DNA of 64,000 nt, taken from the NCBI RefSeq assembly GCF_900187405.1, contig NZ_LT896716.1:2670001-2734000 (forward strand), given 5' to 3'. The stretch comes from Geobacter sp. DSM 9736. Lineage in GTDB: Bacteria; Desulfobacterota; Desulfuromonadia; Geobacterales; Geobacteraceae. Both the position numbers and the translations under genes were made by a program. This document shows positions 1 through 10,201 of the stretch, in pieces (the stretch's first letter is position 1; each line of letters begins with the position of its first letter). The notes below the pieces were generated by a model. That model did not search any database. It worked only from the letters and a program-made list of their open reading frames with translations, and was not told where the DNA came from.

Positions 1-364
1 GGCCGTTATCCTGGAAAAACACTTTACACATGACAAGACGCTACCCGGCAATGATCATTACCATGCGATGGATAAGAGTGACCTGAAGCTGTTTCGAGGC
101 AACCTCTCCAGGGTGGCGAAACTCCTCGGGAGCGACCGGAAACATCCTCTTCCGTCAGAAGAGCCTGCACGACAAAATGCCCGAAGGAGCCTAGTAGCCG
201 CCACGGAGATCCCCGCTGGGAAAACAATCGAGCAATCAGATCTGACATGGAAACGACCTGCTTCAGGCGTAAGCCCCCGGCTCCTCTCGGACATTGTCGG
301 CAAAAAAGCTCGCCGCACCATTGTATCGGATGAAATCATCACCTGGTGCACGCTCGAGGAGTAA
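1..364 (+). CDS. NeuB-family sialic-acid-type synthase, C-terminal part (5' end outside window)
   Basis: Only the last 120 or so codons are in the window; the open frame runs in from position 2 and stops with TAA at 362-364. The start of the visible part (AVILEKHFTHDK, then LPGNDH) matches the end of the NeuB TIM barrel, which condenses phosphoenolpyruvate with an N-acetylhexosamine derivative to give a nonulosonic acid such as neuraminic, legionaminic or pseudaminic acid. It is followed by an antifreeze-like SAF domain (about 60 residues, containing VAATEIPAGKTI), the usual C-terminal domain of this family. The exact sugar cannot be told from the fragment. The gene lies 48 bases before the giant glycan gene and near the flagellar locus, so a part in flagellin or surface glycosylation is likely, by inference. 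Confidence 0.85.
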   Translation, partial: AVILEKHFTHDKTLPGNDHYHAMDKSDLKLFRGNLSRVAKLLGSDRKHPLPSEEPARQNARRSLVAATEIPAGKTIEQSDLTWKRPASGVSPRLLSDIVGKKARRTIVSDEIITWCTLEE

Positions 365-412
365 CGGGAGTTACAACCTCTCATCTTGTTTTACATCAGG
401 AGCAAAAAAGAT

Positions 413-3400
413 ATGTCAGTCAGTAAAGGTGTTTCCGTACTTATAGTGGAAGCTTCTCAGGATATCGATCTCCTGCGGGAGCACTCTGGCCATCTTAAAA
501 ATAAGATGTTTCTGGCAATGTCGGCAGAAGCGGATCATGCTTGTCATAGCGAAGGCGTGCCGTATGTAACAGTAGAAGATTTTTATTCAGAGCAGGAACT
601 TTTCAAAGGTGCCAAAGATATGTACCGGCGGCTGGAAGAATTCTGCTCCATATTTGACAGTTACTTCCAAAAGATATTCGTCCACACTCCTTTTGAATTT
701 ACCTCAAAGCATTACCGGCACCAAGTCAAGGCCCTCCTTGATTCGCTGTTCTTCAGGTTCTACAGCCTGTCTCATGCTATCGAACAGCTACAACCGAAAG
801 TGGTCGTTTACCTGAAATCCCCCGCTCTCCCCGTCGAGGACGACCTGTATTTTCTCCGGGACTCGTTGACAGCACGAGTCCTCCCATGCCTGGCGAAACA
901 AAAAGGCATACAAGCTATCGAATTTTCACGTAAATCCTTGACGTGCGGACCGGCTGAGAGTCACAAAAAACATCTACAGTCACCTCCTCTTCCAGATCTT
1001 GAGAAGCCGACAGTGCTGATTGGCAGCCTCTGGACAAACAGCGAGATTCTAATAGAACTGCAGAGGTGCGGGATTCAGATAGTCGATATCAAACCCTACC
1101 TCGATAGCGGCGACATATCTGTGCCAGAACTCGATAAGCTATGTACTAAACTTTGGAAATCTTTATCAGACGATTCAAGATTGACCAGCTTGTTTAACTT
1201 TGGCGGCGTGGATCTTTTCTCATCAGTTTCAGATCGCATTTCCCATCTTGTCACGAACCTAGTCAGCCGGCACATCGTATTTCGACTTAAAGCAGACCTT
1301 CTTTTCAGCCATTTCAAAAGATCAGTCTTGCTTAGCAACAGCCCCGTCAGCCCGATGGATATTGCAGCCTTTGCTTCCGCACGGGCTAAAGATGTCCCTA
1401 GTATCGTGTACCAGCATGGCATCTTTCTCGGAAACCCGGACTACCTCTACGCGGAGACGCAGTTTCCTGACTACTGGCTGAACTACGGTCCAGGAGAAAC
1501 CCAATTTGCTGAACAGCATGGCTGTATCGGAGAAAATGTAACTGCCCAGCCTGTTATGGTTGGGTGTATCGACTATGACAGACTCGTACAAAGGTATGCT
1601 CTCGACAACAAAGAAAAAAGCACGGACAGCTGCACGATCCTGTACCCCCTCGCAACTCTGCACGGTGACTATCGACCGCTGAGAAACCAGAACCAGGCAG
1701 ACATAAGCTATTGGCGCACCATCAAGGAAACCATTCAGCTATGCTGCAGCTTTCCCTTTGTCACCTTGGTGGTAAAAACTTTTCCGCATGAACATGTACT
1801 GAATCCGGTCGCGTTGTGGGTGAAGGAACAGGGTATTACAAATTGTGTGGTAATTGATCAGCCTTGGTTCGCAGAGCTGGCACCTATTGCAGACGTCATC
1901 ATTACCGACATCGTCTCCTCACCCATGATTCAGGCTACCGCAACACGAAAGCACCTAATAACATATGCCAACCCAGACCATTTTCCCCAAGCATTCCCGG
2001 CAGAAGCACTAAGGTTGCTGAGTAAGCGGGCTAGTGTCGCCTACACTAAAGACGATTTTTTTCAGAAAATAAAGGAGACACTGGTAGAGAAGACGTGGCT
2101 CTCGACGCCTCCTAACAACAATGAATTCCTCATGGGGCACGGAACATACCTCAACGATGGCCGATCTTCCGAACGTGCGGCAACTTTCATTTCTGAGCTG
2201 ATACATTCTCCGGCCATTGGAACTGGGGAAACGTACTCGTGTGAAGAATGGCTGACCGACACCCAGAGGCTTTCCTACTCCGATTACTGGAACGATGAAA
2301 ATATTGAGAAAAGCAAAGAGTGGTGGATTCTTGACGGCAACTTCGAAAAAATGGAGGAGTACCTTCATAGCACCGGGTTGCCAGCTTTGCTGGAAGAAGC
2401 GGTCAAAGCAGCAAAGGCTTCTTTCGGAAAGGAGATAACCGGAATCGGCTGTGACCTCGGTGCAGGCAACCTGTGGGCAGAACCCTTTCTATTCAGGCAT
2501 GGGCAACCGGATAAGGTGTACTGCATCGAGTACTCACGCCACCGATTATTCAAACTCGGACCCGCAGTTCTCTCTCATTACGGCATATCACCGGCAAAGA
2601 CATCACTTGTCCTGGGCGACTTCCACCAGCTCCATTTTTCTGATGCATCACTCGATTTCCTGTTCCTTTCCCAGGCGTTCCACCATTCTGACAAACCCGA
2701 ATTGCTCCTCAGCGAGATGCGCCGCGTTCTGAAGCCGGACGGTTTCATCCTGCTCATCGGTGAACACTACCCGCCCGACGAATCCGCAATACAACCATTT
2801 CCGGTGGATTCAGTCACCGGTGACCACTACTATACTCTAAAGCAATATTCGGAGATGTTTTCCGCCGCAGGATTCGAGGGATGCAATGTAAGAATCAGAA
2901 ACTCCGAATTTCAGGCGTTTGTTCTAGTTCCTGCACGCAAACTAGCTCAAAATGCCACAGAGAAGATCACCATTCTTCAGCCTAACGAAGCGGCATGCCC
3001 TCTTCCAGGCAACCCGTCGCGCTGGGCCTACCTTGGCACAAACGCACGCTTTGCACTCGAGCTAGAAGCAGGTTGCCTGAAGGATATCCCCCGTATCCAG
3101 ACGGGCTTAGAGCTCCAGCGATCGGCCGAGCGCGTCAGGCAACCGTTTATCAAATGGCTGGATGATTTAAACAGTGAACGGGGAGGCTCCGTGGCGTGGT
3201 GGGCCTCCCAGACATCGTCTAAAAAACCCTACAGTCAGCTATTCCCTTCCCTCTGCTTTCTAGATCTGGCCATTAGGCTCCGGCAGATGTGTCAGGACGA
3301 ACATCTCCTCCTCGTAGTAGAAAACGTCGGCCTGCGGCGGCAGCTGGAAAAGTTGTGGGGCGGCTCATCCTCGGCAGCTCCATGGGACACCGCTGCAGGG

Positions 3401-6400
3401 CGAATGGCAATCCAAGCGCATGCACAAGCGGTACACACGCAGCATTACCGCCACAAAGTGGCAGAACTGGAATCTGCAGCCGCGCTACCACCATCAGCCT
3501 CTTCACCGGTCGAAATTGCAATTCTCACGTATGTAGATGATGGCGTTCTGGACGAAACCGGCAACCTCCGCGACCGCTACTTTGGTGTACTCCCGCAGTG
3601 GCTCAGAGCACAGGGGCAAGATGTAGCCTGGATACCATTCATCTACCAGTGGACAATGACTCCCTGGGAAGAGGCTGTTCGCAGGGTGCGTTCGTGCCCA
3701 GACCCTGTCATTTTCATGCATGACTACCTGACACCCGATGATGTAGCCCGAAGCATAACAACGGCAGAGACAGACCTCGTTCCCTGTTGGGACGCTACGT
3801 CTCAATCCTGTGCAGGCCTCAGGGTAGAAGAGCTGCTGAAGGAAGAAGAAGTAAGGGCCTGGAGCGGAACCGACGTCCCGTCTCACCTGCTCTTCGTGCC
3901 GTTTCTGCGCCGGTTAAAGGAGAAAAACCCGGACATCACCACCTTTATCTACCCTTTTGAAAATCAACCTTGGGAAAAGGTGTTTTGTCTCGCCGTGCGG
4001 CAGTTCTTCCCGAGGGCTCGGCTCATCGGCTACCAGCATACGATGGTCCAGAACATGTGGCTACCCTACTTCCCGGAAGCTACAGAATGGACGGCAGGTC
4101 TTCTGCCTGACCAGGTGGCATGTGCAGGGGAAGCATCTCGGCAGATTTTCAAAAACAACGGGTTTCCCGAGAAGATGCTGAAAATTGGAGGTGCTCTCCG
4201 TTATGCCGGACTTCTAGGCAACTTAGAGAAAAAAGTCACGAAGATTTCAGTTGGAAACCGGATTCTGGCGACCCTACCAATCGGAGAAAATGATTCTGCT
4301 GCACTTCTTCACCAGCTCGTCGTAGCATTCGCCAATAATGCGGCAGTTTCGGTCAGGCTCAAGCCACATCCCACCCTCCTGCCACCGGAGCGTATCCACA
4401 CACTGCTGCCTGGATCTTCATCATTGCCGGATAATTTTGAGGTAGTGACCGGTACGGCGGACGAAGCTCTTGCAGATGCTGATCTGCTCGTTTATTCCAA
4501 TACCACTACTGCACATGATGCCTTGGGACGCGGTCTCCCACTGATTCACGTCATACCTCAAACCGTCATCTCCCTGGATTCCTGGTCATCACTCATCGAC
4601 TTGCCCGGTTTCCGCTCCGTCGCAACACCAGAAGAACTGGCAGCTGCTGCTAATGAAGTTCTAAATCTTTCCACCACTGATCGAGATAAACATGCCCGGA
4701 TGGCCAGAGAAGCGGTCGCTCGTTCATTTTCTAAGATTACGGATGAATGTCTTAGTACGTTCCTTCCCGACACCCCGCCCACCATCTCCGTCATCATCCC
4801 CTGCTACAACTACGGCAGATATCTCGGTGACGCAGTCTCCAGCGTCCTAAACCAGACATACCAGAACTTCGAGATCATTATCGTAAATGACGGCAGTCCG
4901 GATGATACGAAAGAGGTGGCTGAGAAACTGATCGCTGATAATCCCGGCCATCGGATCACACTGCTGAATCAGGAAAATTCCGGCCAGCCGGCAATCTCGC
5001 GTAACAACGGAATCAGGGTCGCAAAGGGTGAATACATCCTCTGCCTTGACGCCGACGACATCATTGCGCCAACCATGCTGGAGGAGTATCTCAATCTGCT
5101 GAAGGAGCACCCGGAAATATCTATCGCATACGCGGACTACGAGACATTCGGAGCAACTGAATCAAACATCTGCCACCTGCAGGAATACAACCTGAATGAC
5201 CTTCTGACGACCAACCACATGATTTATTGTGCTCTTTACCCCCGCAAGGTGTGGGAAGAGGTCGGGGGGTACAAGACCAATGTCAGAGGCTACGAGGACT
5301 GGGACTTCTGGATTGCATGCGGTGAGAAGGGCTACTACGCGAAACGGATTGCAAAACCGCTGCTTAGTTACCGCATACACAGTGGAGGGTTGTACAACAA
5401 CGCTCTGGACCGGCACCAGGAGCTTATGGCCAACATCATCCTCAACCATCCGAGCCTGTACGATCATAAGAGCTGCTCATGGGCCGGCGAGTTTGTGAAG
5501 TCAAAAAGAGATGAAAACACAACCTCTACGGCAGCATGTGCCGTCAATCAGAAACCGCTTTCACCCGAAGACGGGATCTGCAGAAACTACCCGCGCAACG
5601 TACACTTCCTGCTCAACGACAAGTGCAACGCCAAGTGCGTGTTCTGCGGAGGGGACTACTACCGGAGCAAAAGCGGCAAGGCGATCACTCTTGAAAAGTT
5701 CAAGAAGATGGCCAACAACCTGCACCTCGAAAATTTCGCCACCATATGCCTTGCAGGTGCCGGCGACCCCCTTCTGAACCCCGACTTCATGCCTATCGTC
5801 CGCTATACAAATCAAAATTATCCGAACGTTGGCATAACGGTCACTACCAACGGCATCGCACTTACGCCGGAACTTTCGGCGGAGATCATGTCGTCTGGCA
5901 TTTTCCTGGTAAATGTCTCGATCAATGCGGCTACGCGTGCAACCTACCATCGGCTCATGCAGGTGGATCAGTTCGAACGCGTCTGCGCAAATGCCGCCGC
6001 TTTTACCGCGCAACGAGAAAAGAGCGGAGCTAGAGCTGCCCTGCAGCTGTCCTGCGCCATCAGCCGGATCAATATCGAGGAGTTGCCGGAGCTTGTAGAA
6101 CTGGCAAATTCACTTGGCGTCAGACACATCAATCTCATGTACTGCCGGTTTTATCCCAAATCGCTACGTCACCTCAATATCGAGTCTAACGAATACCTGC
6201 TCAAAGATGAAGAATCGCTCTTTTTCCACCAGGAACTCTCGGACCGAAAGGTTCTCGAAGCAAAGGAACTTGCGGAACGGTACGGCATCTCCATCACTCA
6301 CGAGCCGCTTTTCAGAGAAAAGGGGACGCCAAGACCGTGTACATGGACGACTACAGAACTGATGGTTGGCTTCGACGGAGAAGTCTTCCCGTGCGGAGGA

Positions 6401-9400
6401 GGCGAGCTTCACTTCAAGAAAAAAGTTAGAGATGGAGTTTACCACTTCGGGAATGCTCTTGAAGAACCTCTCGAAACCTTTTGGAACAACGATTTCTATC
6501 GAAGACTTCGCATCTCCAGCAAGAGAGCAGACGAGTGCTCGATCGAAGAATGCCGCTTCTGCGCAAACCTGATGCAGCACGACGACGTCCGCTCGCATAT
6601 CATGGAGTGGAAGGAGTTCGATGCTGAGAGCACCGACCGACGACCGAACACCGCCCCCCCCCTGGTCTCTGTAATCGTTCCGACCTACAACAGACCACAC
6701 CTGCTCCCTGAAGCTCTGCGAAGCATCCTGGACCAGAAGTATTCGAACATTGAGATTATTGTTGTAAATGACGCCGGAGAGGATGTCGAACGGCTCGTGA
6801 GTTCAATAAGCCCAGACATCGTCTATCTGCGTCATGACAGGAATAAAGGTTTGGCCGCAGCTCGCAACACGGGTATCCGGCACGCGCGCGGAAAGTACAT
6901 CGCATACCTTGACGACGACGACCTCTTCTATCCGGACCATGTCGGAACACTCGTGGAATTTCTGGAGAGAAACAACTCCCAGGTAGCGTATACCGACTCC
7001 CAACGCTCTTACCAAATTCTTAGGGATGGTCGGTACGAAGTGGTCAAAAGAGAGCCTGCCTATGGCAAAGACTTCGACTACGACGAAATTATGGTCGACA
7101 ACTTCATCCCAATCCTATGCGTGATACATGAAAAGTCTTGCATCGGTGTCGCAGGCTACTTCGACGAAAGCCTATGTAGACATGAGGACTGGGATCTCCT
7201 GATAAGGCTGTCCCGAAACTTCCGCTTGGATCACATCCCGAAAATAACCTGTGAGTTTTCATACCGCATCGACGGCAGCGGAATGACTCCGGGGACATTT
7301 CCGCTGTTCCAAGTCACAAGAAGTGCAATACATGCAAAGTACGACAGCCTTCTGTCTCCGGAACTTCGCAGACGGCAGCGCATCGCGACTTGGCATTTCA
7401 TGACCGCAGTGCATTCCTTCATAGAAGAACGGGTAAAGCCGCTTCTGCCGCTTTTTCTGCAGGGCAGGGATGCCGAAGGAGAGCAGCAGCTTGCCAAGCT
7501 GGAGACAACCGGCGCCACAAAGACACAGCTTCGCTCGGCTCTGGCATTCCTGTTAGGCATGGAAGCCATCCGCAAGAATGATATCGAGGAGGCCGCCCAG
7601 CAGTGGGAAACCGCAGCAGCGATCGATCCGATGAATCCAACAGCTGCACGGCATCTGGCCGTGCTTTATGAAAAACTCGGGCGGCAGGCAGAGGCAATTC
7701 TTGTATACGAGCGTATCCTCTCCCACGACGATATCGACATAAACTCTCTTCTTTCTATTGCTGATCTCTACAGAAAGGAGGGAAGAACTAGTGAGGCTAT
7801 AATGTCCTATCGAAAAGTTCTCGAACTGGATCCAGATAACGCTGGAGCTTCGGCGGCATTAGATGAGTTGCCAGGAAGATTTTCCGCCACAGGTACTATG
7901 TGTAATGACTCGCCGGACAAACCTCTAGTTTCCATCATCATTCCTCTCTACAACAAGGTGGAGTATACGAAGCAGTGCCTGCAAGCTCTGTCCCTTAACA
8001 CTGATCCGCACCCCCCATATGAATTGATTATTGTTGATAATGCTTCCTCGGATGGGACTGCTGAATACCTTAGAACACTCTCCGGAGACGTGACAATAGT
8101 CGCCAACGTCAAGAACCTCGGTTTTGCGAAGGCTTGCAATCAGGGGGGACGGCTGGCGCAGGGACGCTACGTCGTCTTCCTGAACAATGATACGATTCCA
8201 CACCCCGGATGGCTTGACGCTCTCGTCCGTGGTGTTGAGCAGGATGGAGCCGATATTGTCGGCGCAAAACTGCTTTACCCAAATGGACGCGTTCAGCATG
8301 CAGGGGTAGCCTTCAACGAACAGTCGATCGGCTACCACATCTTTAACGGGTTCCCCGCTAATACTCCGGCGGTCAGTCGGAAACGCTTCATGCAATGCAT
8401 CACCGGCGCCTGCATGCTTATGCGTCGTGAGCTCTTCTCTGAACTTGGCGGCTTCGATGAGGGGTATGTGAATGGCTTCGAAGATGTTGACCTCTGCCTG
8501 CGGGCCGGACAGCGCGGCCGCCGCATCCTATACACCCCAGAGAGCATCCTAATTCATTTCGAGGAAACCAGTGAGGGACGTAAAGACCATGATCAGCCGA
8601 ATATCAGGCGTTTCCTCAGTCGATGGCAAGGCAAGGTCCGCTGCGACGATATGGATATCTACCAAAGAGAAGGCTTTGGCTGTGAAAAGATGCCGGACGG
8701 CCGTATCCGCCTTTTCCCGACTCAACAGGTACAACCTGCAATTAAACAATATTCTGCCGATCAGCCAATAGTTTCTGGTAATCCTTCATTAGGCTCCCCG
8801 GCAACGCAACACGAGAAGCAGTCCGCGCTTGCATTAAAGGAAAAGGGACAAATCCAGGAGGCCCTCGAGTCACTTCTGAACATATCCAAAAGTGGGGACA
8901 CTTCCGTGCTTGCAGACATAGGAGACTGTCTGGCAGCTCTCGGACATAATAACGAAGCAGCAGCGGCGTACGCGGAGGCATGTTCCGTTGACCCTTCTAA
9001 TGTTCAGGCTTATGTGGGATTGGGAGTAATCGGAATTCTGGGTGAGAGCCTTTCGGAAGCCGAGGATGCTTTTCTGACTGCACTAAAATATGAATCGCGT
9101 TCCGTAAAAGCGACGTGCGGACTTGGCCTGGTTCGCACAGCGCAGGGATGCAGGGAGGAGGCTTTCGACCTTTTCATAAAAGTCCTCGATATCGACCCTG
9201 AAAATCTTACATCTCTGCACGAACTGGTCAAACTTGCGTATTCCCTAGGGCGTTTTGACCAAGTTGCGCAGTCTCTTGAGCGATATCTTCTATACCATCC
9301 AGGTGATACCGACATGCTCTTCTCTTTGGCTGGACTGTACTACAAAGACGGAAATAGAGAAAAAGCCGGCGAGGCAATCGAGCGAATTCTCATCCTCTGC

Positions 9401-10159
9401 CCTGACTACGAGGGAGCTGAGGAATTTCGCGCAAAGCTTCATGACCATCCGATACCGCCTGTCCATGAGGTAGCAGGGGCAACGGCTGATGACAAACGCA
9501 AAAGAAGTCCCAAGACTAGGGCTGAGGATCCGTTGAAGCTGAAAGATGCCGGGAGGTTTGAAGAAGCACTCGTAGCTTTCACTATGGCGCGAACTGAAGG
9601 CGACCTTTCAGTACTTACGGATATGGGTGACTGCTGTGCAAACCTTTCCAGATTCGAGGACGCCGCTCAACTCTACAAGCAAGCTCTTCAGGTGAACCGG
9701 AAGGACATCCGGCCGCTAGTAGGGCTGGGAGTAACAAGCTTGGTGCAGCAAAAATTAACTAACGCAGTAACATGGTTCAATAAAGCACTTAGAATAGACC
9801 CTGACAATGTCAGCGCCCTTTCCGGTTTAGGAATGGTGCGTAATATGCAGAACAAGTCGGCAGAGGCGATTGAGTACTTCAAACGTGCTTTAAACGCGGA
9901 TGCCGAGAATCTAACCAGCCTTCATGAACTTATCAAAGCAGTTTATGCGACTGAAAAGTACCATGAAGCTCTGCCATATCTTGAACACTACCTTAAGTAT
10001 CATCCTGCCGACCTCGACCTGCTTTATGCACTAGCGGGACTTCAGTTCAAGGCTGGACGACATTTAGAGGCCATGAACCATATCGAGAAAGTGCTAATGC
10101 TCTCCCCTCAGTACGAAGGCGGGCAGGAGCTCTGGGAAAAAATCAGGGAGGCGGCATAG
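413..10159 (+). CDS. Giant multidomain glycan enzyme: two GT-B-like modules, methyltransferase, three GT2 domains, radical SAM, TPR
   Basis: 3,248 residues. I chose ATG 413, with CAGGAGC ten bases upstream, over the in-frame TTG at 386. Visible order, approximate residues: 1-610 GT-B-like polysaccharide transferase resembling capsule or CDP-glycerol transferases (YQHGIF near 332); 630-880 class I SAM methyltransferase (GCDLGAGN near 678, DFLFLSQAFHH); 900-1440 second GT-B-like surface carbohydrate module; 1457-1690 GT2 (DGSPDD, DADD); 1720-2065 radical SAM with CxxxCxxC at Cys1738/1742/1745 and a SPASM-like Cys-rich tail; 2083-2330 GT2 (DDDD); 2374-2486 TPR; 2504-2756 rhamnosyltransferase-like GT2 (NND); 2802-3246 TPR in two related 235-residue units. 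No signal peptide is seen, so it is probably cytoplasmic. It likely builds or modifies an oligosaccharide; substrate and target are unknown. The frame is intact, so it is a true fusion and not a sum of ORFs. Confidence 0.9.
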   Translation: MSVSKGVSVLIVEASQDIDLLREHSGHLKNKMFLAMSAEADHACHSEGVPYVTVEDFYSEQELFKGAKDMYRRLEEFCSIFDSYFQKIFVHTPFEFTSKHYRHQVKALLDSLFFRFYSLSHAIEQLQPKVVVYLKSPALPVEDDLYFLRDSLTARVLPCLAKQKGIQAIEFSRKSLTCGPAESHKKHLQSPPLPDLEKPTVLIGSLWTNSEILIELQRCGIQIVDIKPYLDSGDISVPELDKLCTKLWKSLSDDSRLTSLFNFGGVDLFSSVSDRISHLVTNLVSRHIVFRLKADLLFSHFKRSVLLSNSPVSPMDIAAFASARAKDVPSIVYQHGIFLGNPDYLYAETQFPDYWLNYGPGETQFAEQHGCIGENVTAQPVMVGCIDYDRLVQRYALDNKEKSTDSCTILYPLATLHGDYRPLRNQNQADISYWRTIKETIQLCCSFPFVTLVVKTFPHEHVLNPVALWVKEQGITNCVVIDQPWFAELAPIADVIITDIVSSPMIQATATRKHLITYANPDHFPQAFPAEALRLLSKRASVAYTKDDFFQKIKETLVEKTWLSTPPNNNEFLMGHGTYLNDGRSSERAATFISELIHSPAIGTGETYSCEEWLTDTQRLSYSDYWNDENIEKSKEWWILDGNFEKMEEYLHSTGLPALLEEAVKAAKASFGKEITGIGCDLGAGNLWAEPFLFRHGQPDKVYCIEYSRHRLFKLGPAVLSHYGISPAKTSLVLGDFHQLHFSDASLDFLFLSQAFHHSDKPELLLSEMRRVLKPDGFILLIGEHYPPDESAIQPFPVDSVTGDHYYTLKQYSEMFSAAGFEGCNVRIRNSEFQAFVLVPARKLAQNATEKITILQPNEAACPLPGNPSRWAYLGTNARFALELEAGCLKDIPRIQTGLELQRSAERVRQPFIKWLDDLNSERGGSVAWWASQTSSKKPYSQLFPSLCFLDLAIRLRQMCQDEHLLLVVENVGLRRQLEKLWGGSSSAAPWDTAAGRMAIQAHAQAVHTQHYRHKVAELESAAALPPSASSPVEIAILTYVDDGVLDETGNLRDRYFGVLPQWLRAQGQDVAWIPFIYQWTMTPWEEAVRRVRSCPDPVIFMHDYLTPDDVARSITTAETDLVPCWDATSQSCAGLRVEELLKEEEVRAWSGTDVPSHLLFVPFLRRLKEKNPDITTFIYPFENQPWEKVFCLAVRQFFPRARLIGYQHTMVQNMWLPYFPEATEWTAGLLPDQVACAGEASRQIFKNNGFPEKMLKIGGALRYAGLLGNLEKKVTKISVGNRILATLPIGENDSAALLHQLVVAFANNAAVSVRLKPHPTLLPPERIHTLLPGSSSLPDNFEVVTGTADEALADADLLVYSNTTTAHDALGRGLPLIHVIPQTVISLDSWSSLIDLPGFRSVATPEELAAAANEVLNLSTTDRDKHARMAREAVARSFSKITDECLSTFLPDTPPTISVIIPCYNYGRYLGDAVSSVLNQTYQNFEIIIVNDGSPDDTKEVAEKLIADNPGHRITLLNQENSGQPAISRNNGIRVAKGEYILCLDADDIIAPTMLEEYLNLLKEHPEISIAYADYETFGATESNICHLQEYNLNDLLTTNHMIYCALYPRKVWEEVGGYKTNVRGYEDWDFWIACGEKGYYAKRIAKPLLSYRIHSGGLYNNALDRHQELMANIILNHPSLYDHKSCSWAGEFVKSKRDENTTSTAACAVNQKPLSPEDGICRNYPRNVHFLLNDKCNAKCVFCGGDYYRSKSGKAITLEKFKKMANNLHLENFATICLAGAGDPLLNPDFMPIVRYTNQNYPNVGITVTTNGIALTPELSAEIMSSGIFLVNVSINAATRATYHRLMQVDQFERVCANAAAFTAQREKSGARAALQLSCAISRINIEELPELVELANSLGVRHINLMYCRFYPKSLRHLNIESNEYLLKDEESLFFHQELSDRKVLEAKELAERYGISITHEPLFREKGTPRPCTWTTTELMVGFDGEVFPCGGGELHFKKKVRDGVYHFGNALEEPLETFWNNDFYRRLRISSKRADECSIEECRFCANLMQHDDVRSHIMEWKEFDAESTDRRPNTAPPLVSVIVPTYNRPHLLPEALRSILDQKYSNIEIIVVNDAGEDVERLVSSISPDIVYLRHDRNKGLAAARNTGIRHARGKYIAYLDDDDLFYPDHVGTLVEFLERNNSQVAYTDSQRSYQILRDGRYEVVKREPAYGKDFDYDEIMVDNFIPILCVIHEKSCIGVAGYFDESLCRHEDWDLLIRLSRNFRLDHIPKITCEFSYRIDGSGMTPGTFPLFQVTRSAIHAKYDSLLSPELRRRQRIATWHFMTAVHSFIEERVKPLLPLFLQGRDAEGEQQLAKLETTGATKTQLRSALAFLLGMEAIRKNDIEEAAQQWETAAAIDPMNPTAARHLAVLYEKLGRQAEAILVYERILSHDDIDINSLLSIADLYRKEGRTSEAIMSYRKVLELDPDNAGASAALDELPGRFSATGTMCNDSPDKPLVSIIIPLYNKVEYTKQCLQALSLNTDPHPPYELIIVDNASSDGTAEYLRTLSGDVTIVANVKNLGFAKACNQGGRLAQGRYVVFLNNDTIPHPGWLDALVRGVEQDGADIVGAKLLYPNGRVQHAGVAFNEQSIGYHIFNGFPANTPAVSRKRFMQCITGACMLMRRELFSELGGFDEGYVNGFEDVDLCLRAGQRGRRILYTPESILIHFEETSEGRKDHDQPNIRRFLSRWQGKVRCDDMDIYQREGFGCEKMPDGRIRLFPTQQVQPAIKQYSADQPIVSGNPSLGSPATQHEKQSALALKEKGQIQEALESLLNISKSGDTSVLADIGDCLAALGHNNEAAAAYAEACSVDPSNVQAYVGLGVIGILGESLSEAEDAFLTALKYESRSVKATCGLGLVRTAQGCREEAFDLFIKVLDIDPENLTSLHELVKLAYSLGRFDQVAQSLERYLLYHPGDTDMLFSLAGLYYKDGNREKAGEAIERILILCPDYEGAEEFRAKLHDHPIPPVHEVAGATADDKRKRSPKTRAEDPLKLKDAGRFEEALVAFTMARTEGDLSVLTDMGDCCANLSRFEDAAQLYKQALQVNRKDIRPLVGLGVTSLVQQKLTNAVTWFNKALRIDPDNVSALSGLGMVRNMQNKSAEAIEYFKRALNADAENLTSLHELIKAVYATEKYHEALPYLEHYLKYHPADLDLLYALAGLQFKAGRHLEAMNHIEKVLMLSPQYEGGQELWEKIREAA

Positions 10160-10201
10160 CGGTAACAATCGAGAATACCCTCGACTATACCTGCACACCA
10201 C

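Noticed and set aside
413-10159. Idea that the giant gene is a non-ribosomal peptide or polyketide synthase
   Set aside because: No adenylation, condensation, ketosynthase or carrier motifs; all recognisable modules are glycosyltransferase, methyltransferase, radical SAM or TPR.
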